In this document: positions 1 to 12,051 of the stretch, in pieces | Position numbering within the stretch: position 1 is the stretch's first letter | How the letters are laid out: each line of letters begins with the position of its first letter | NCBI GenBank assembly: GCA_935421135.1 | Contig: OW285190.1 | Location: forward strand, 4,898,001-4,962,000 | From: Bugulina stolonifera | Taxonomy: Eukaryota > Bryozoa > Gymnolaemata > Cheilostomatida > Bugulidae | Length of the DNA stretch: 64,000 nt | Reading direction: 5' to 3' | Translations under genes and position numbers: made by a program | The notes under the pieces: model-generated | The model's input: the letters and a program-made list of their open reading frames with translations, nothing else | Told to the model about the DNA's origin: nothing | Database searches by the model: none

Positions 1-292
1 CCAGGGTATTCTTCAGTGTACAAATAAAAATATCAAACAATGAAATATTCTGTTCACCTTAAAATACTCAAATATTTACATTTATGTGTAATTGAAAGTG
101 TAGCTGAGGGCCAAGTTTTACCATTACACTGTAAGTGATATTATCCATTTAAAACATTTAGACTACATGAGTGCATGTAGCTGTAATGTGCATATGAACA
201 CTAGACTATGCTGATGAAAATTATATAGTGCAGAAATAATATAGTATTTGACTTGTTGAAGTGTTACACTATCAGTGATACAAGACACTTAC

Positions 293-364
293 CTCAGCCT
301 TCTGCTCTTCATTGGAGGAAATACAGGTATTTTACTCATCCCTGGCTTAGTGGCTTTAGATGCA
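293..364 (-). CDS. Exon 9 of the Pro/Lys/Ser-rich protein gene
   Basis: It encodes ASKATKPGMSKIPVFPPMKS and a basic tail, with a TTTTAG acceptor and GTAAGT donor, phase 2 at both ends. The next exon must lie to the left of position 293 or outside the window. Confidence 0.6.
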
Positions 365-3300
365 CTAAAAGTATATTTACATACAGACTAATGTATATGA
401 ATACTCATTTTTTAATAATTTGGGGAGTAGCTATAATCGTGTGGCACCTGCAATTCACACACCCTAGTGGAAGATACACATCATGTAAGAGCGACTAGTA
501 TTTGTATTATCAGAGTTATAGGAGACATCAGTAAGCAAGCATATTATCAGAGTTACAGGAGACATCAGTAAGCAAGCATATTATCAGAGTCACAGGAGAC
601 ATCAGGAAGCAAGCATATTATCAGAGTCACAGGAGACATCAGTAATCAAGCATATTATCAGAGTTACAGGAGACATCAGTAAGCAAGCATATTATCAGAG
701 TCAAATGAGACATCAGTAAGCAAGCATATTATCAGAGTTACAGGAGACATCAGTAAGCAAGCATATTATCAGAGTCACAGGAGACATCAGTAAGCAAGCA
801 TATTATCAGAGTTACAGGAGACATCAGTAAGCAAGCATATTATCAGAGTTACAGCAGACATCAGTAAGCAAGCATATTATCAGAGTCACAGGAGACATCA
901 GTAAGCAAGCATATTATCAGAGTTACAGGGGACATCAGTAAGCAAGCATATTATCAGAGTCACAGGAGACATCAGTAAGCAAGCATATTATCAGAGTTAC
1001 AGGAGACATCAGTAAGCAAGCATATTATCAGAGTCACAGGAGACATCAGTAAGCAAGCATATTATCAAAGTCACAGCAGACATCAGTAAGCAAGCATATT
1101 ATCAGAGTTACAGGAGACATCAGTAAGCAAGCATATTATCAGAGTTACAGGAGACATCAGTAAGCAAGCATATTATCAGAGTTACAGGAGAGATCAGTAA
1201 GCAAGCATATTATCAGAGTTACAGGAGAGATCAGTAAGCAAGCATATTATCAGAGTTACAGGAGACATCAGTAAGCAAGCATATTTCCTGTCAAAATAGC
1301 AGCCAACAAGCAACTATGTATGTTGGAATAGAACCCACAGACTAAATACATGGTAATAGTAAACTGTTAATACAGATGTCAATCGTCATCTCTCAAATTC
1401 AATCTGTTGCAAAACGCAACTCATGGAAGGAATGCAGTATAGTCGGAAGTCATCATTTGAGAGGACTGGCAGGGAATGAGTGGCAAAATTATCGCGAATA
1501 TATTTTTATCAATGGAGGCGTTTGAGAACCAGCCAATCACAAGACAATGCAGACCTAGAAGTGCTACCTAGCAGGAGACGCTATAGAAGATAATTATACA
1601 ACAAGGTGGACGTCTTGGAGCTGAGAACAGAAGACGCCCGCGAATCTAACTAGCACTGAGAATAATTTTTCAACATCAATTTTAAAAAAAATTAATTTAC
1701 TGTTCGAAAAATTGTTATATTTTGAAATCAATAACTTGTAATAGTAAGTTTTGTTCTGATTAGTGTAAATAGTAGAAGGGCATGTTATAAATATTTTTAA
1801 TTTGAAATTTAGTGTCTTGTATAAATATGCAAATTAGGTGATTAACCTAGTTAACGAATGAGCCTATCACGAAAGTGTATTTTTAAAATACTGTATATAA
1901 GGGAGATCGTTTTTGACATACATGTAAATCAGGGTTGTTATTACACTACAGGACCTTTGCTGAACAAAGTGAGTTAAGTTAGAAACTTTACTTGTATAAA
2001 TACATTTTGACACATTCTGCAAGAACAACTTCCTGCGTAGTGCTAAAAAGGGCAACTCTTCTCTAGGACCTACTGCTGGTCCTAGAGTATTCTTCAGGGC
2101 CTGTCTATTGGTTTCAACATTCTTTAGGGCCTGCCTATTGGTCCCAACACTCTTCAGAGCATGCCTATCGGTTCCAACATTCTTTAGGGCCTGCCTATCG
2201 GTCCCAACACTTTTCAGGGCCTGCCTATCAACCCCAACACTCTACAGGGCCTGCCTATCGGTCCCAACACTCTACAGGGCCTGCCTATCGGTCCCAACAT
2301 TCTTTAGGGCTAACCAGTCTAAACATAATCGCTGTCAAGTTTCACAGGAAGCTGGATCTGCTACTCCCGGTTGAGCTGTTTCCTACCTCCAACCGCGGAG
2401 AGAGAGTATTCCAACCAGGGAAAACCCTACTCCCTCTTTCTCCAAAGAGCGAATCCTCTTCAAATCTTTCAAATTGAGAGAGTACAACTTCACATGATAA
2501 TCAACTACACATGGATGCTCACGTATAAAATGAACTTGCTAGTTCTGTGGATGACTCCACTAGCTAATAGTGACAGATAAACACATCTGCCAGTTGAACT
2601 GTGTACGGAGAGTCGTTAGCTTTATAACACTTTCTTAAATCAATCGATTTGAAGAAGTTGAAAAATTTCCAACTATTGTATGCAGCCAACAATTTAGAAG
2701 AATACTGGAATGATTCCCTCTAGAGATAACAAACTTAGATCTCATAGGTGTGTTGATACTCACCAAGGGGAGAAACCTCGTCTTAAAGGAGGAAGTTTCA
2801 TGTAGTTACTTGACCCCAGCTTATCTACTCTCTTCTCACTATAAAGTAGTGATAAAGGGTAAATGAAAGCAACATCACTACTTAGAAGGAGACCCACCGC
2901 ATTCAAAAGTGGGAATAATTTGTATATAATTTAATGTATTTCCTTCCTGCTCACCTTTGTATCTCCAGAGCATTAGCAGCTTTTAGAGAGTTTATAGCGT
3001 CTTTCAGTGGTGCAAATTTGGTCTTTGTCTCGCTCTTTCTGGACCTTCGGTGCCGTCTACATGTTGTAGGAAATCCAGGTGAGCTGAAATGAATGATGGA
3101 CAGTACCATTACCAGATTGACTAAATAATTACTGCTAATCTACCGTAATATACTGCGTCTTCTTTAGATACAGGGTTAACTGCTGAAGCAGATACGGTGT
3201 ATGTTCCTCAAACTAAACTGTGCTGGAATGTTGTTGAAATTTGGGAATATTTCTAGAGTATTACTTGATATCTGTATCCAAGAAATAGTCTTAACTAATT

Positions 3301-6300
3301 CTGGACATTTTCATTCATGTCTCAACTGTAAATTCCTGTAAGTTTTATTTGCTGATAATCCAAACTCACCTTGATATATCAGCAGGTAGGGATGGTTTTA
3401 CGGCAGCCTGTTTTCCCTTCACTAGGGAAAGTGCTGCAGGAAAATGCAGTTCTCCACTTCTGGAATAAACACTTTAATGTTATTTGACATTGTAAAGACG
3501 AAGTCACTACGGATTTGATACTCAAAATAACACGTGTCACCCATTTAAAGTGAACATGTAGTACTGTAATGATCAGGACATTTGTATATACGACCTCAGC
3601 TCTCCTGATGGATCGATCTTATAGCACCTTAAGTGCCTAGTAGTTGTCACAGCCCTACTAATCTAGCTTCTGGTATTCTGCACTTAGTCACCTATTGACT
3701 CATACCTACATTGTTATGCATGCTTTGACCATACAGTTATAATTACATATCACTTGTATACCTATAATGCACATTACTGAGCCATTATGTCATTTTTATA
3801 CCCATGTAAAGAGGGTCGACCTCTCAGAATTACCTGATATTGTTTTGTACACGATTTAGATGGTTTTAAGCATCTTTTGTTGAACCCTACCTATTTTGGG
3901 TTGGCCATCGGGCTTCCGGCCGCCATATTGTTGCGCAATTTCCGGACGACACTACATTGTCTTTTTACGACACTACGTCGGCCTTTTTTACCGGAACTTC
4001 CTCCGGAAGATCTTATACTATGGAAAGCACATTGTTTTTATGTTTGTTGTCTCAGTTCATGCTTGGATCTCAATAAAGACACATCTATACTTATATACAA
4101 AGACTTTCACTTCGTAGATAGGTCGTTCCAGTTGTCAAGGTCTTCGACCTTGCCTCCCGAACCGCCTTCTAGGTCGGATCACTCTCTTTCTCAGTATAGT
4201 AAACAAGCATCGACTCGAGACCATATGGGCCGTCTTGAGTAGCTATTAGACTAATAGTACCTGTTGATCTTTCATGTAATGAGAAGGCCTAGCACCACTC
4301 ATAGGCTTTTCATTTTGGACAAGGGAGTCGTCTTAGGACGACAGCGCAACCCCCAAAAACCATTAGAGTGCGTTGGTAGACCCCATACATGTATTTATAA
4401 GTACAAAGATAATCGTGTGTTGACACTCTTTTGACATAGATAATAATCTTACCTCGTATTTCTCTGCATCCTTGGTAGTCTGCTGAAGACATCTTGATTT
4501 GCAACAGGTAGCTTTGATTGACTTGAAAATTAGATAACAAACATAGAAAGTATTTCAGACTATCTGCTACTAACAGAACAAACTGCTTGCAAATAAAATC
4601 TTCTATCATACTGTAAGTGACATGTATGTGAGTGATAATTCTCAAACTACTTTGGTAGCAATATACATAAGCCGTTTATTACAACGTGCTCATCATCCTA
4701 GTGTGTATGGCATGTACTACATATTTTATGACTGTACCTTGGACGTTTGAGAGGTAGATAAGTATTAGGCTTGTTTGCCACCATGCAGGTGCTTGGTACA
4801 GGAGGAAGAGTAACCTTGCAGGTGCTTGATGCAGGTTTTGTGGCCAACTTACGTCTTATCATGGTGGGTGGATGAGTTACTTTACTCGTGTTTGCCACAG
4901 GTGGAAGTACGACCCTGCATGTACTTGGCAAAGTAGGAGGTGCCACTTTACAGGCGTTTGACGCCGACCAAGTTGACACTTTTTGGATCCTTGTTGCAGG
5001 TTTTCGTGTCACTTTGCCCATGGAAGGATTTGATACAGGTGGAAGTGTTACCTTACAAGCACTTTGCACATGAGGGAGCCTCACCTTGCTGGTATCAGGC
5101 ACAGGTGGAAGTTTGGTAAATTCCCTGAGGGGCTTAATTGATTTCACAGAGGCTACTTTTAACTTCTCATCTCTTACACTATCAATTACAGGACAATAAA
5201 ATAAGAGGTTTAGAAATTAAAGTGCGTTATTTATTGCTTGCTAGAACATGGAGAAAGTTCTGCACTCTTCTACCAGTACAGACCCTTCAGCATTGGTGGG
5301 TGTGGCATATTGTAGCTTTACACATGCGTTACAGTTCACATGGAATTTATTGTGAGAGACGAAGAATGCTCATCAACTTGTTTACACCAAATTCTTTAAC
5401 ACTGTGTCAATTCCTAGTGGTATCAGAGTAAATATATTACACATCACGTCATAAGTATGCTAGATGTAGCTTGTACACAGAGTACTGTGGTACATGTACA
5501 ATGTACATGCGTTCACTACTCATCCATATTACTTCAATTGAGTAAGATTTGGATAAGTGTGTCATCTATTATGAGCTTCAGTTTACATTAGGGTCACGTT
5601 AGCCTTTGGACCTTGATTAGTCACCCTCAGTTCCTGGGGGACTTTAGTTGAGACCGATGTAGACAGGCTTGATGATGACCTACAGATAGATGTTGGGAAT
5701 GAATTTGAATTTAAGTTATTATAGCAGAGATAATATTCAGTAGCTTTTGTATAGAAGTGTTTTAAAAAAGGATTGTACAATATAAAAAGGAGCACTTGTG
5801 TTATATAACTGTAGAAAGAGGACAAGATATCATGTATCTTGAAATACACACTTGAAAAGATCATTTTACTGGAGGGAAGAAAAGATCAAAATTATCTGTC
5901 TGTGTTGGCAAACTACATGTACATTCAATACTTTGACTTACAGGTTCAGTCCTATCTTCACTGGGGACACAGAATTAGGACTTCTTAAACCAGCAAAGTT
6001 TGGTACCGAGTAGTCCCTCACTGGTATGGCACTGTAACTATAACAAAGCATATTATTACTGTGCATTAACAGATAACTCCCAGTGTGCATAGTCTTGTGC
6101 GTTTGCTTTTGAGCCTTGATTTGGTAGAAAGTAATTAATTACTTGTATTGATAATTTAGCATACTAGCATGTCCATGTGAATGAATAAAAAACTACATTC
6201 CCCATTGGTGACATCAATTAACCATTACAATTAGTGCGTTTACACATTTAAATAGAGCTGGATCCAAATCTAATCGACAACAGTAGAGAAATTGCAATCC

Positions 6301-6895
6301 TTTTTGTGGGACCACCCAAGTACCGTTTATAATTACATGATTCCACATTATCAATTATGGCTTTTTTAGAGGTTAATATATCAATGGCATGGACCCAGTT
6401 AACACAATATAATTTATTTTAATAGTACTTCTGCTGGGTGCTCCCTGCTCCTTCTAACAATTTTAAAGATCTACAGTTACTGCAGGTATCCATTATCAAT
6501 ACAATTAGCGTAGATGTAATATGTAACAGTCCATGGTGTGGACCGGATACAGGTTTACCTTCGATGAGACAATAGTTATAATTACATGTACATGTGCTGT
6601 ATGCTCACCTAGACTTTAAAGTCTTTGGCCCCGTTTTGGTTTTATACATTTTTGCGTTTTCTTCCTCAAATAATATTCTAAGCTCTTCACTCGCAGCTGA
6701 ACAGCCTAAAATATTGTAAAATTTTTTTCTAAGTACCGATGTTTGAGATACAGAGAGTATGCTACAATTGGCAATGTAAATACGTGGCACCGTAACACAT
6801 GTACGTAGGTACACTGTACACCAATACATACACAACTGGATAAGAAAGTAACCACATAAATACTTACTTAAATCAGAAGAGTAGCTGGTAGACAT
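293..6895 (-). CDS. Multi-exon gene for a basic Pro/Lys/Ser-rich repeat protein (3' end outside window)
   Basis: Nine exons (6895-6868, 6705-6609, 6031-5942, 5679-5587, 5178-4738, 4521-4453, 3459-3370, 3056-2955, 364-293) have AG acceptors and GT donors and join in one open frame of about 360 residues. The first intron is phase 1 and every later one is phase 2, which strongly supports the model. The start ATG is at 6895; the frame is still open at the last donor (292), so the gene continues past the left edge. The protein is rich in Lys, Pro, Ser and Thr, has no signal peptide or membrane segment, and carries K-V-T-L-P-P-V repeats in exon 5. I do not recognise the family. A scaffold or cytoskeleton-binding role would fit the composition but is only a guess. 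Confidence 0.7.
505..1281. repeat. 37-bp minisatellite, 21 units
   Basis: The unit TATTATCAGAGTTACAGGAG plus ACATCAGTAAGCAAGCA repeats head to tail. The array is 777 bp, exactly 21 x 37, with no indels, only scattered substitutions (GTTAC or GTCAC, GGAG or GCAG, ACATC or AGATC). It lies in the last visible intron of the minus-strand repeat-protein gene. Confidence 0.95.
2089..2310. repeat. 30-bp minisatellite, 7 full units
   Basis: Seven 30-bp units from 2101 to 2310, built on GGCCTGCCTATCGGTCCCAA, plus a partial unit at the left. Because 30 is a multiple of three the plus strand stays open and spells a ten-residue repeat (LVPTLFRACL), but there is no sign that it is a gene. It lies in the same intron as the 37-bp array. 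Confidence 0.9.
2955..3056 (-). CDS. Exon 8 of the Pro/Lys/Ser-rich protein gene
   Basis: It encodes a strongly basic stretch (RHRRSRKSETKTKF) followed by a helix-like LKDAINSLKAANALE, with a TGTAG acceptor and GTGAGC donor. The basic cluster could be a nuclear localisation or nucleic-acid/tubulin-binding patch (inference). Confidence 0.6.
3370..3459 (-). CDS. Exon 7 of the Pro/Lys/Ser-rich protein gene
   Basis: It encodes SGELHFPAALSLVKGKQAAV and a Pro/Ser tail, with a TTCCAG acceptor and GTGAGT donor, phase 2 at both ends. Confidence 0.6.
3565..4367 (+). mobile_element. Solo LTR, family 1 copy A
   Basis: It begins TGTAATGATC and ends ACCATTAGA, homologous along its length to the copies at 32525 and 34524. 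It carries the same GGCTTCCGGCCGCCAT block and an AATAAAGACACATC poly(A) region. The right terminus has a mutated final CA and the flanks (GTAC, GTGC) match in only 3 of 4 bases, so this is the oldest of the three copies. It lies in an intron of the minus-strand gene. No internal region is present. Confidence 0.8.
4453..4521 (-). CDS. Exon 6 of the Pro/Lys/Ser-rich protein gene
   Basis: It encodes QSKLPVANQDVFSRLPRMQR and two further residues, with a TTCAAG acceptor and GTAAGA donor, phase 2 at both ends. A solo LTR lies in the next intron. Confidence 0.55.
4738..5178 (-). CDS. Exon 5, K-V-T-L-P-P-V repeat exon
   Basis: This is the largest exon (441 bp, 147 codons). It holds degenerate repeats of roughly 10-20 residues built on CKVTLPPV, TSKVTHPP, ACKVAPPTL and CRVVLPPV, separated by Ser/Thr/Asn and basic linkers. 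The donor is GTACAG. The repeats suggest a disordered region with multiple short binding motifs (inference). Confidence 0.65.
5587..5679 (-). CDS. Exon 4 of the Pro/Lys/Ser-rich protein gene
   Basis: The acceptor is CTGTAG and the exon starts with a run of serines. The 3' boundary is less sure: the bases are ATGTAAAC, which can be read either as Met-stop or as a GTAAAC donor. Splicing is preferred because the next exon continues in frame and phase. Confidence 0.55.
5942..6031 (-). CDS. Exon 3 of the Pro/Lys/Ser-rich protein gene
   Basis: The acceptor is TTACAG and the donor GTAAGT. It encodes AIPVRDYSVPNFAGLRSPNS and continues in a Ser/Pro/Val-rich stretch. Phase 2 at both ends. Confidence 0.65.
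6609..6705 (-). CDS. Exon 2 of the Pro/Lys/Ser-rich protein gene
   Basis: The acceptor follows a T-rich tract ending TTTTAG, and the donor is GTGAGC. It encodes an acidic then basic segment, SAASEELRILFEEENAKM followed by a lysine-rich tail. The Leu/Ile/Phe and Glu spacing suggests a short helix. It joins phase 1 in, phase 2 out. Confidence 0.65.
6868..6895 (-). CDS. Exon 1 of the Pro/Lys/Ser-rich protein gene, start codon
   Basis: The ATG at 6895-6893 opens MSTSYSSDL and the exon ends at a strong GTAAGT donor in phase 1. The alternative is read-through into the intron, which gives a stop-limited frame without the conserved phase pattern. The upstream 100 bases are AT-rich with no clear TATA box. 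Confidence 0.6.
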
Positions 6896-7384
6896 GTTAA
6901 TTAGTCAGTAGAATTAATACACAACTAGTAATCACAGAAGTTTCAGTAATCATAAACAAGATGGCTGAACTTCAGTAGTATTTTGTTGTGTTTGACGCAA
7001 TGTTGGTATGCAACAATACGATTTTGCATTATTGTTACAGTTACAATATTATTACAAAGACATTTTTATACATTGTAGTGTACGTCTCCATAAACAATGT
7101 AAAATGTAAACTAAAAAAATACTTATACTATTGTCCTGATGTGTATAACTGTCAGATACTACAACCACACAGTGACCAATCATGTAGCATCTCACAGCTT
7201 CGACCATGTAATGCATGTTCTAAACAATAACTTTTGTCACTGTTTCTAAGAGTCGAGTTGCGCAGTTCCAACTTTGATAGATATGTAGCATGACAGGGTC
7301 TCAAACATATTTTACACCAGGCTTTAGTATAGCCTTCTCTTCACGCTTTGCTATCAGGTTTGTTTATCTCATTTATGAGTCAAA

Positions 7385-7650
7385 GCATTGGTTTAAAATG
7401 GTAGGTTTAAACCCGGGGCCTCTACAGTGAACAGAACATGCTACCACTACACCAGCTCAGCAGTAGACATGCTTTATGCAAACTGCACACGATCCACCCC
7501 TCTTATTATGGCCACCTTGTGCTTTATAGGATATTGGGAGGTTTGGGTTTAGGGTCTGGGTTTGGTACTTTCATAGATTTGAAACAAGTCTCTGACTGCT
7601 CAAAAAGACAAATTCTGTGTTTAAAAATACATAACTATTGAACTTGCTTT
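7385..7650 (-). repeat. Dispersed repeat with pol III-like boxes, copy 1
   Basis: On the minus strand it has an A-box-like TGTAGTGGTAGCATGTTC and a B-box-like GGGTTTAAACC, preceded by a body shared with copies at 19381 and 33325 (the GCAGTAGACATGCT and CCCTCTTATTATGGCC blocks). It is read as a tRNA-related SINE family; the exact ends are unclear. Confidence 0.5.
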
Positions 7651-7994
7651 GCTTTACTTTGCTTTGGGCATAGCCCTGTGAGCTGCTATGTTTTACAGAC
7701 ATATTTTTATTCACAGCAGAACAAAGACAAGAACTGTACTTCGCATACCTCACTCATAACTGCTGTAAATGAGCCTAACATCTCAGCTGATGCTACCACA
7801 ATTAAATATGTCTGAAGTGGCCACGTCTAGGGATCCAAATTTGACCAATTAAACTGCAAGCCGAGTGTAGACCACAAAAGATTGCATAGTTTATCACAAA
7901 GAGAAGGCAACTCTGTGTACCAATAATTGTATAGGAACTAAATAGACATCTAATAATGTGTATAACACAAGAGACCACCAAATAATATACTCAC

Positions 7995-8225
7995 TCCTGG
8001 TATTGTTGGAATAGGAGAAACTATTGGCGTGATCACAGTGAGTACAACTACACCAAGGATAATAGGCATGTAGTATGTCCAGAATATAATGGTTCTCTTG
8101 ATACTGGTAAACCTGCTCACCCCCCATTTGAATGGTTTTATTACTGCTGATGTGATACTTTCTGATACTACCAAGGCGGTGTTCATAAACTTTCCCACAG
8201 GTGACACTGAAGGGCGAGGTTTGTC
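7995..8225 (-). CDS. Putative exon encoding a membrane segment
   Basis: There is a GCAG acceptor before 8225 and a GTGAGT donor after 7995. The 77 open codons read DKPRPSVSPVGKFMNTALVV and later a hydrophobic segment of about 25 residues (YYMPIILGVVVLTVITPIV) preceded by basic residues. It is probably a single-pass or hairpin membrane exon. The neighbouring candidate exon at 9918 does not join it directly in phase, so an intermediate exon is missing or they belong to different genes. The family is not recognised. Confidence 0.45.
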
Positions 8226-9787
8226 CTGCAAATTTTTCTTTCTCTTCTTAAATAATTCACATATATTTTCTTCGATTCTTTATGTGCAGACTCTGTAAAT
8301 ATACATGTAAAACATGATTATAATGTACTTACATGTACATCGAGCTTGCCTAAATAACTAACATACTACCATTATGTACATGTAGATGTACTTGTACATA
8401 ATATGTTGTGTTTTGCTGGGTAGCTGAGGTGCAGCTGTACACCACACAGGTCAGATTCATAACCAACTTACTAAGCAAGAGGGGGCTAGGGCTAGAAATC
8501 GGGCAGGTCCAATTGACACACTGGTGATGACTAGGAGAGATTCCCGGGGCCCGAAAGTATCGTCAAAGTCCTCAGTCAATGCAAGATGCAGTGGTATGAA
8601 TCCTATAGCTACATGTAGGTTGAGACTGGCAGGAGTGGGACCTGGTCCTAGTAAAAGTCATATGCCCAAAGTAGAGGAGAGTGCCTGATACCCTACTGGT
8701 GACAGTAAACAGTAAGCTACTGTATAAGTTTAGTAAGATAATCTTATAGAACAAAAGCTTAAATAAAAACTAAAATTACCTGCACTTGTACAATGGAAAA
8801 CTAGGCCACTTATATATGAAATCATGCTGTGGTCTGAGGTCAAAAAGTTGACCTGCACACCTACATTGTATATCGTCTCGGGCCAAAAGTGGTCCTAGTT
8901 ACAGCCGGCACAAAAGAATTCAGAGCATAATGCAAGAAACGGCATAAATACATACAAAGGATAGTTTATGTAGTTCCAGGAATGACTTTGTGCGGTATAT
9001 AAGTGTAATTGCCAAAACGTTAGTGAAGTAGTAGAGTGATAATCATACAAAACATATTATGTCAATAACATACATAAAAGCAACATAATCAAGGTACAAT
9101 AATGCAGTATAATGTCAGTGTTCATATGAAATGTATTGGTCCAGGTCACAACATATTATGCATGTACACTGTACTGTGTGTTTTATAAAAATATATGGCA
9201 CCAACGTACATGTACTTGTATATGCTGGAGTAACAGATTTGCACCACCAACTTGTTTTTTTTCTATCCGCTTTAATAACAGTACACATGTGGTTGAGAAG
9301 CTCTAGTATAGGATGAGCAGGCAAAGATGGACTGGGTTATGGACATACATACATGTAGCCTGATAAAAAATTTACATTGTCCTTTTCATTGTGCATTGAC
9401 ACAGGCATTTGCACTTTCATTTACATGTATTATGTGATGTTCAAAAGCAATAATGGGATTTCCCATAACACCGATCGATCATTTTTAGGTATGAAATCAT
9501 GCTGTGTCACACTTCTTTGTTAGGAGACAACTCCACATAATGAAACCTGGAAATTTGAAACAGGTTCATACATTTAACACTCTTCTATATTCATGTTTTT
9601 TTGTATATTGTGCATTGTAGAAGTAGTAATTTAAAAAATATAAAATTCTTTGTTTGACAACTTTAGTGCTTTAGTTATATTTTTTTTTCTTGGCTATAAC
9701 AAACTCAGTGAAATAATTCACACACTGCACCATATCTACATGTACATGTAAGTTCTCACGTGATTGTAATATGATTGGTCAGCTTAC

Positions 9788-9918
9788 TTATGTTCTGTCT
9801 CAAGGTCAAGCTCTGTAGGTAAAGCATTCAAATCACTTTTCACAGCTCTCATCTTTTTCAATGCCTCTCTAGTGAACTCTTTTCTGGGAGCCTCCAGATC
9901 AGTCAGAGTTTCTACAGC
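9788..9918 (-). CDS. Putative helical exon
   Basis: There is a TTTTAG acceptor and a GTAAGC donor. It encodes AVETLTDLEAPRKEFTREAL followed by KKMRAVKSDLNALPTELDLE, a charged amphipathic, coiled-coil-like segment, 43 codons with no stop. It may belong to the same minus-strand gene as 7995-8225, but the phases do not match directly. Confidence 0.4.
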
Positions 9919-10998
9919 CTAAAATGTTTATGCCACCAAAATATCAAAAAAGCTTAGGGAATATCTGCATTTATATCTAAATTTACAGTCATTATTTTAA
10001 ATCTTCATGTAAATAGAATAGAAAATTGATCAAAAACTAGATTCGTAATCTACCAATTTTTCTAGACATTTGTTTTATCAGAAGATTATATAGCAGTAGT
10101 ATAATTTCGATCATGATAATCAGAGGTTCTAAATAGATGTCAACACTGTGTGGTGAAGTACAATGTACATCCAGATAAGCCTTTTTAAAATAATTGGTTT
10201 AAGGTTATGTAACGAGTCTGAAATCTCTCCCATGTGTTTAATCATGTCTGAAAGGGCCTGGATAGCTTTCAGTTTTAGCATTAAGTCATATGATGCAACA
10301 TTACAGGGGGGTCAAAGACCGAAAGCAGTACTATGAAGTTTGGCCACTGTTAATGGAATAATGTATTTTCCAGTCAAATTTTTGCATAATGCTGTTAAAT
10401 ATGCATGAATATTTACCTAAGCTGGTGATGTGAAGAGATAAAATAAAATAATGGTTTTTAGAACTTTTTCTTATGCGGGCTTTTTGCATGTAAAACCTTC
10501 TCCAGGTTTTGCCTTATTTGTAGAATAAATTATTTACCATGAGGTAAACTAGCATGTACAGGCGTTTCGTTAAATGTTTAGGAACAGGTAGGATAGTATT
10601 AGAATGCAGGGCATGTATATCTTGTGAAGTTGTCCTCTCTTGATTATGGCCAATTTATGTTGCGTTATTCACATTACTTTGGCATCAACTATCTCACTTC
10701 ACTTTATCTCACTCCAACTTTGTTAATATCTTTAGCTCAATTCAAGCATGAAGAAGCGGGCTACATTTTTGATTAGTTATTTGGCTTCGTGGATGCTTCA
10801 AAAACTCTGGGAAATCCCTTTTTAACTACTCTAAAAATTAAAATTAGCAACTTTTGGCACTAACCACAGCCAGCGAAATAGAGCAGCATCTACTCAGATG
10901 TCTAACTCAATTCATTTTCAACAAGCTTTCATCATGGGGGCTACATATAAAAAAATCCTTAATAATTCAAATAAAGCTTTTAATAAAGTAGATTGAAA

Positions 10999-12051
10999 CA
11001 AGGAGTAAGAGAGGGAAGGAGGCTCGTCCATGAGTCCTGGCATTAAGCGAGTAGACAACTCCGTTGAATCTTGATGCGCTTCCTCATTGCTAAGCAGGTA
11101 TAAAAGCAATGCGCACATACCTACCAGAAGGTTCACTTTTAGCAGCTGGTAACTCCGAAGGTGAAGCTGTTGCTGCCGGCGTCTGGTGCCCAATATCCAT
11201 TGTTAGAATATTATAGTCAGCATTGCAATCCAGTTTACATAACCCTAGGACATGGCTCGGCTTCTGATATAAATCTATAAAAGATGCAAAAAACTTTTCA
11301 GGTCACTTACTCAATCATTTAAGTAAGAATACCATGTAGGACGTGCTCAAGTCTGATCAGCACAAAAGCAACACAACGTCACAGTTATAGCATCCAATAA
11401 AAATCATTTCTATGGAGAGATAAACGTTATTGTTTATTGACATAGTTTGAGCACTATTTTAATTTAGTGTGAGCATGTTGTAGGGCCCACAAACTAGCCT
11501 ACCAACCACAATGGTATCTGAATTATACACCATAAATCAAATTAAGTATATGAAGTCCTGATGGTAGAGAAACGTGTTGCACAAATTAGCTCATTTTAAC
11601 CGCGATTTCAGCGCTTGTACGTTATTTCATTATGAAGGCGCAAAGTTCAAAATTTGGATTTAAACTTCACCAATTGCAGCAAGTTTAAATGTATTAGTAT
11701 TATTTTTGCTTATTTTGTTGAGCATGTTGGTATTTGCAAAAGCTGTCACTTTATGTTGAAATACGCAATTTTCTTCAAATCTGGCGAATTTACTTGCCGT
11801 TATCTATCGTATCCCATTGAACTATGTAATGTGTATATAGTCAGCCTGTTCATTAGAGTGTTACCAATATTGTTGACGCTGTTTATATTCTAATTTTAGT
11901 TGATGTGTGAATTTTACTTTTTTAAAAATATTCATCATCTTTTCTTCTGACTCTACCAAATACCCGAGACGCACATCGAACACCGGAAGCTCATTGTAAC
12001 ATAATTATATACAGGTTTTCATAGACGAGCCTCCTTCCACTCTTACTCCTT
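10999..12051. mobile_element. MITE with CAAGGAG termini, copy 1
   Basis: The inverted ends are CAAGGAGTAAGAG with GGAGGCTCGTCC at the left, and GACGAGCCTCC with CTTACTCCTTG at the right. The flanks GATTGAAA and GGTTGAAG match in 6 of 8 bases and may be a decayed 8-bp target duplication, which would suggest a hAT relative. It is homologous to copy 2 at 49008-49870, but copy 1 has about 260 bp extra (roughly 11117-11380) and lacks about 50 bp near the left end. Confidence 0.8.
11125..11200 (-). CDS. Candidate first coding exon located inside a MITE
   Basis: The ATG at 11200 opens MDIGHQTPAATASPSELPAA and the exon ends at a GTAGGT donor in phase 1. The sequence sits in a part of the 10999-12051 MITE that is missing from the sister copy at 49008. 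It could be a real alternative first exon, a captured gene fragment, or chance. No downstream exon was joined in phase. Confidence 0.25.

Noticed and set aside
505..1281. CRISPR-like array
   Set aside because: Units are contiguous 37-bp repeats with no unique spacers; a eukaryotic minisatellite.
2108..2374. 88-codon frame with RACLSVPT repeats
   Set aside because: Produced by a 30-bp minisatellite; 30 is a multiple of three, so the frame stays open by arithmetic.
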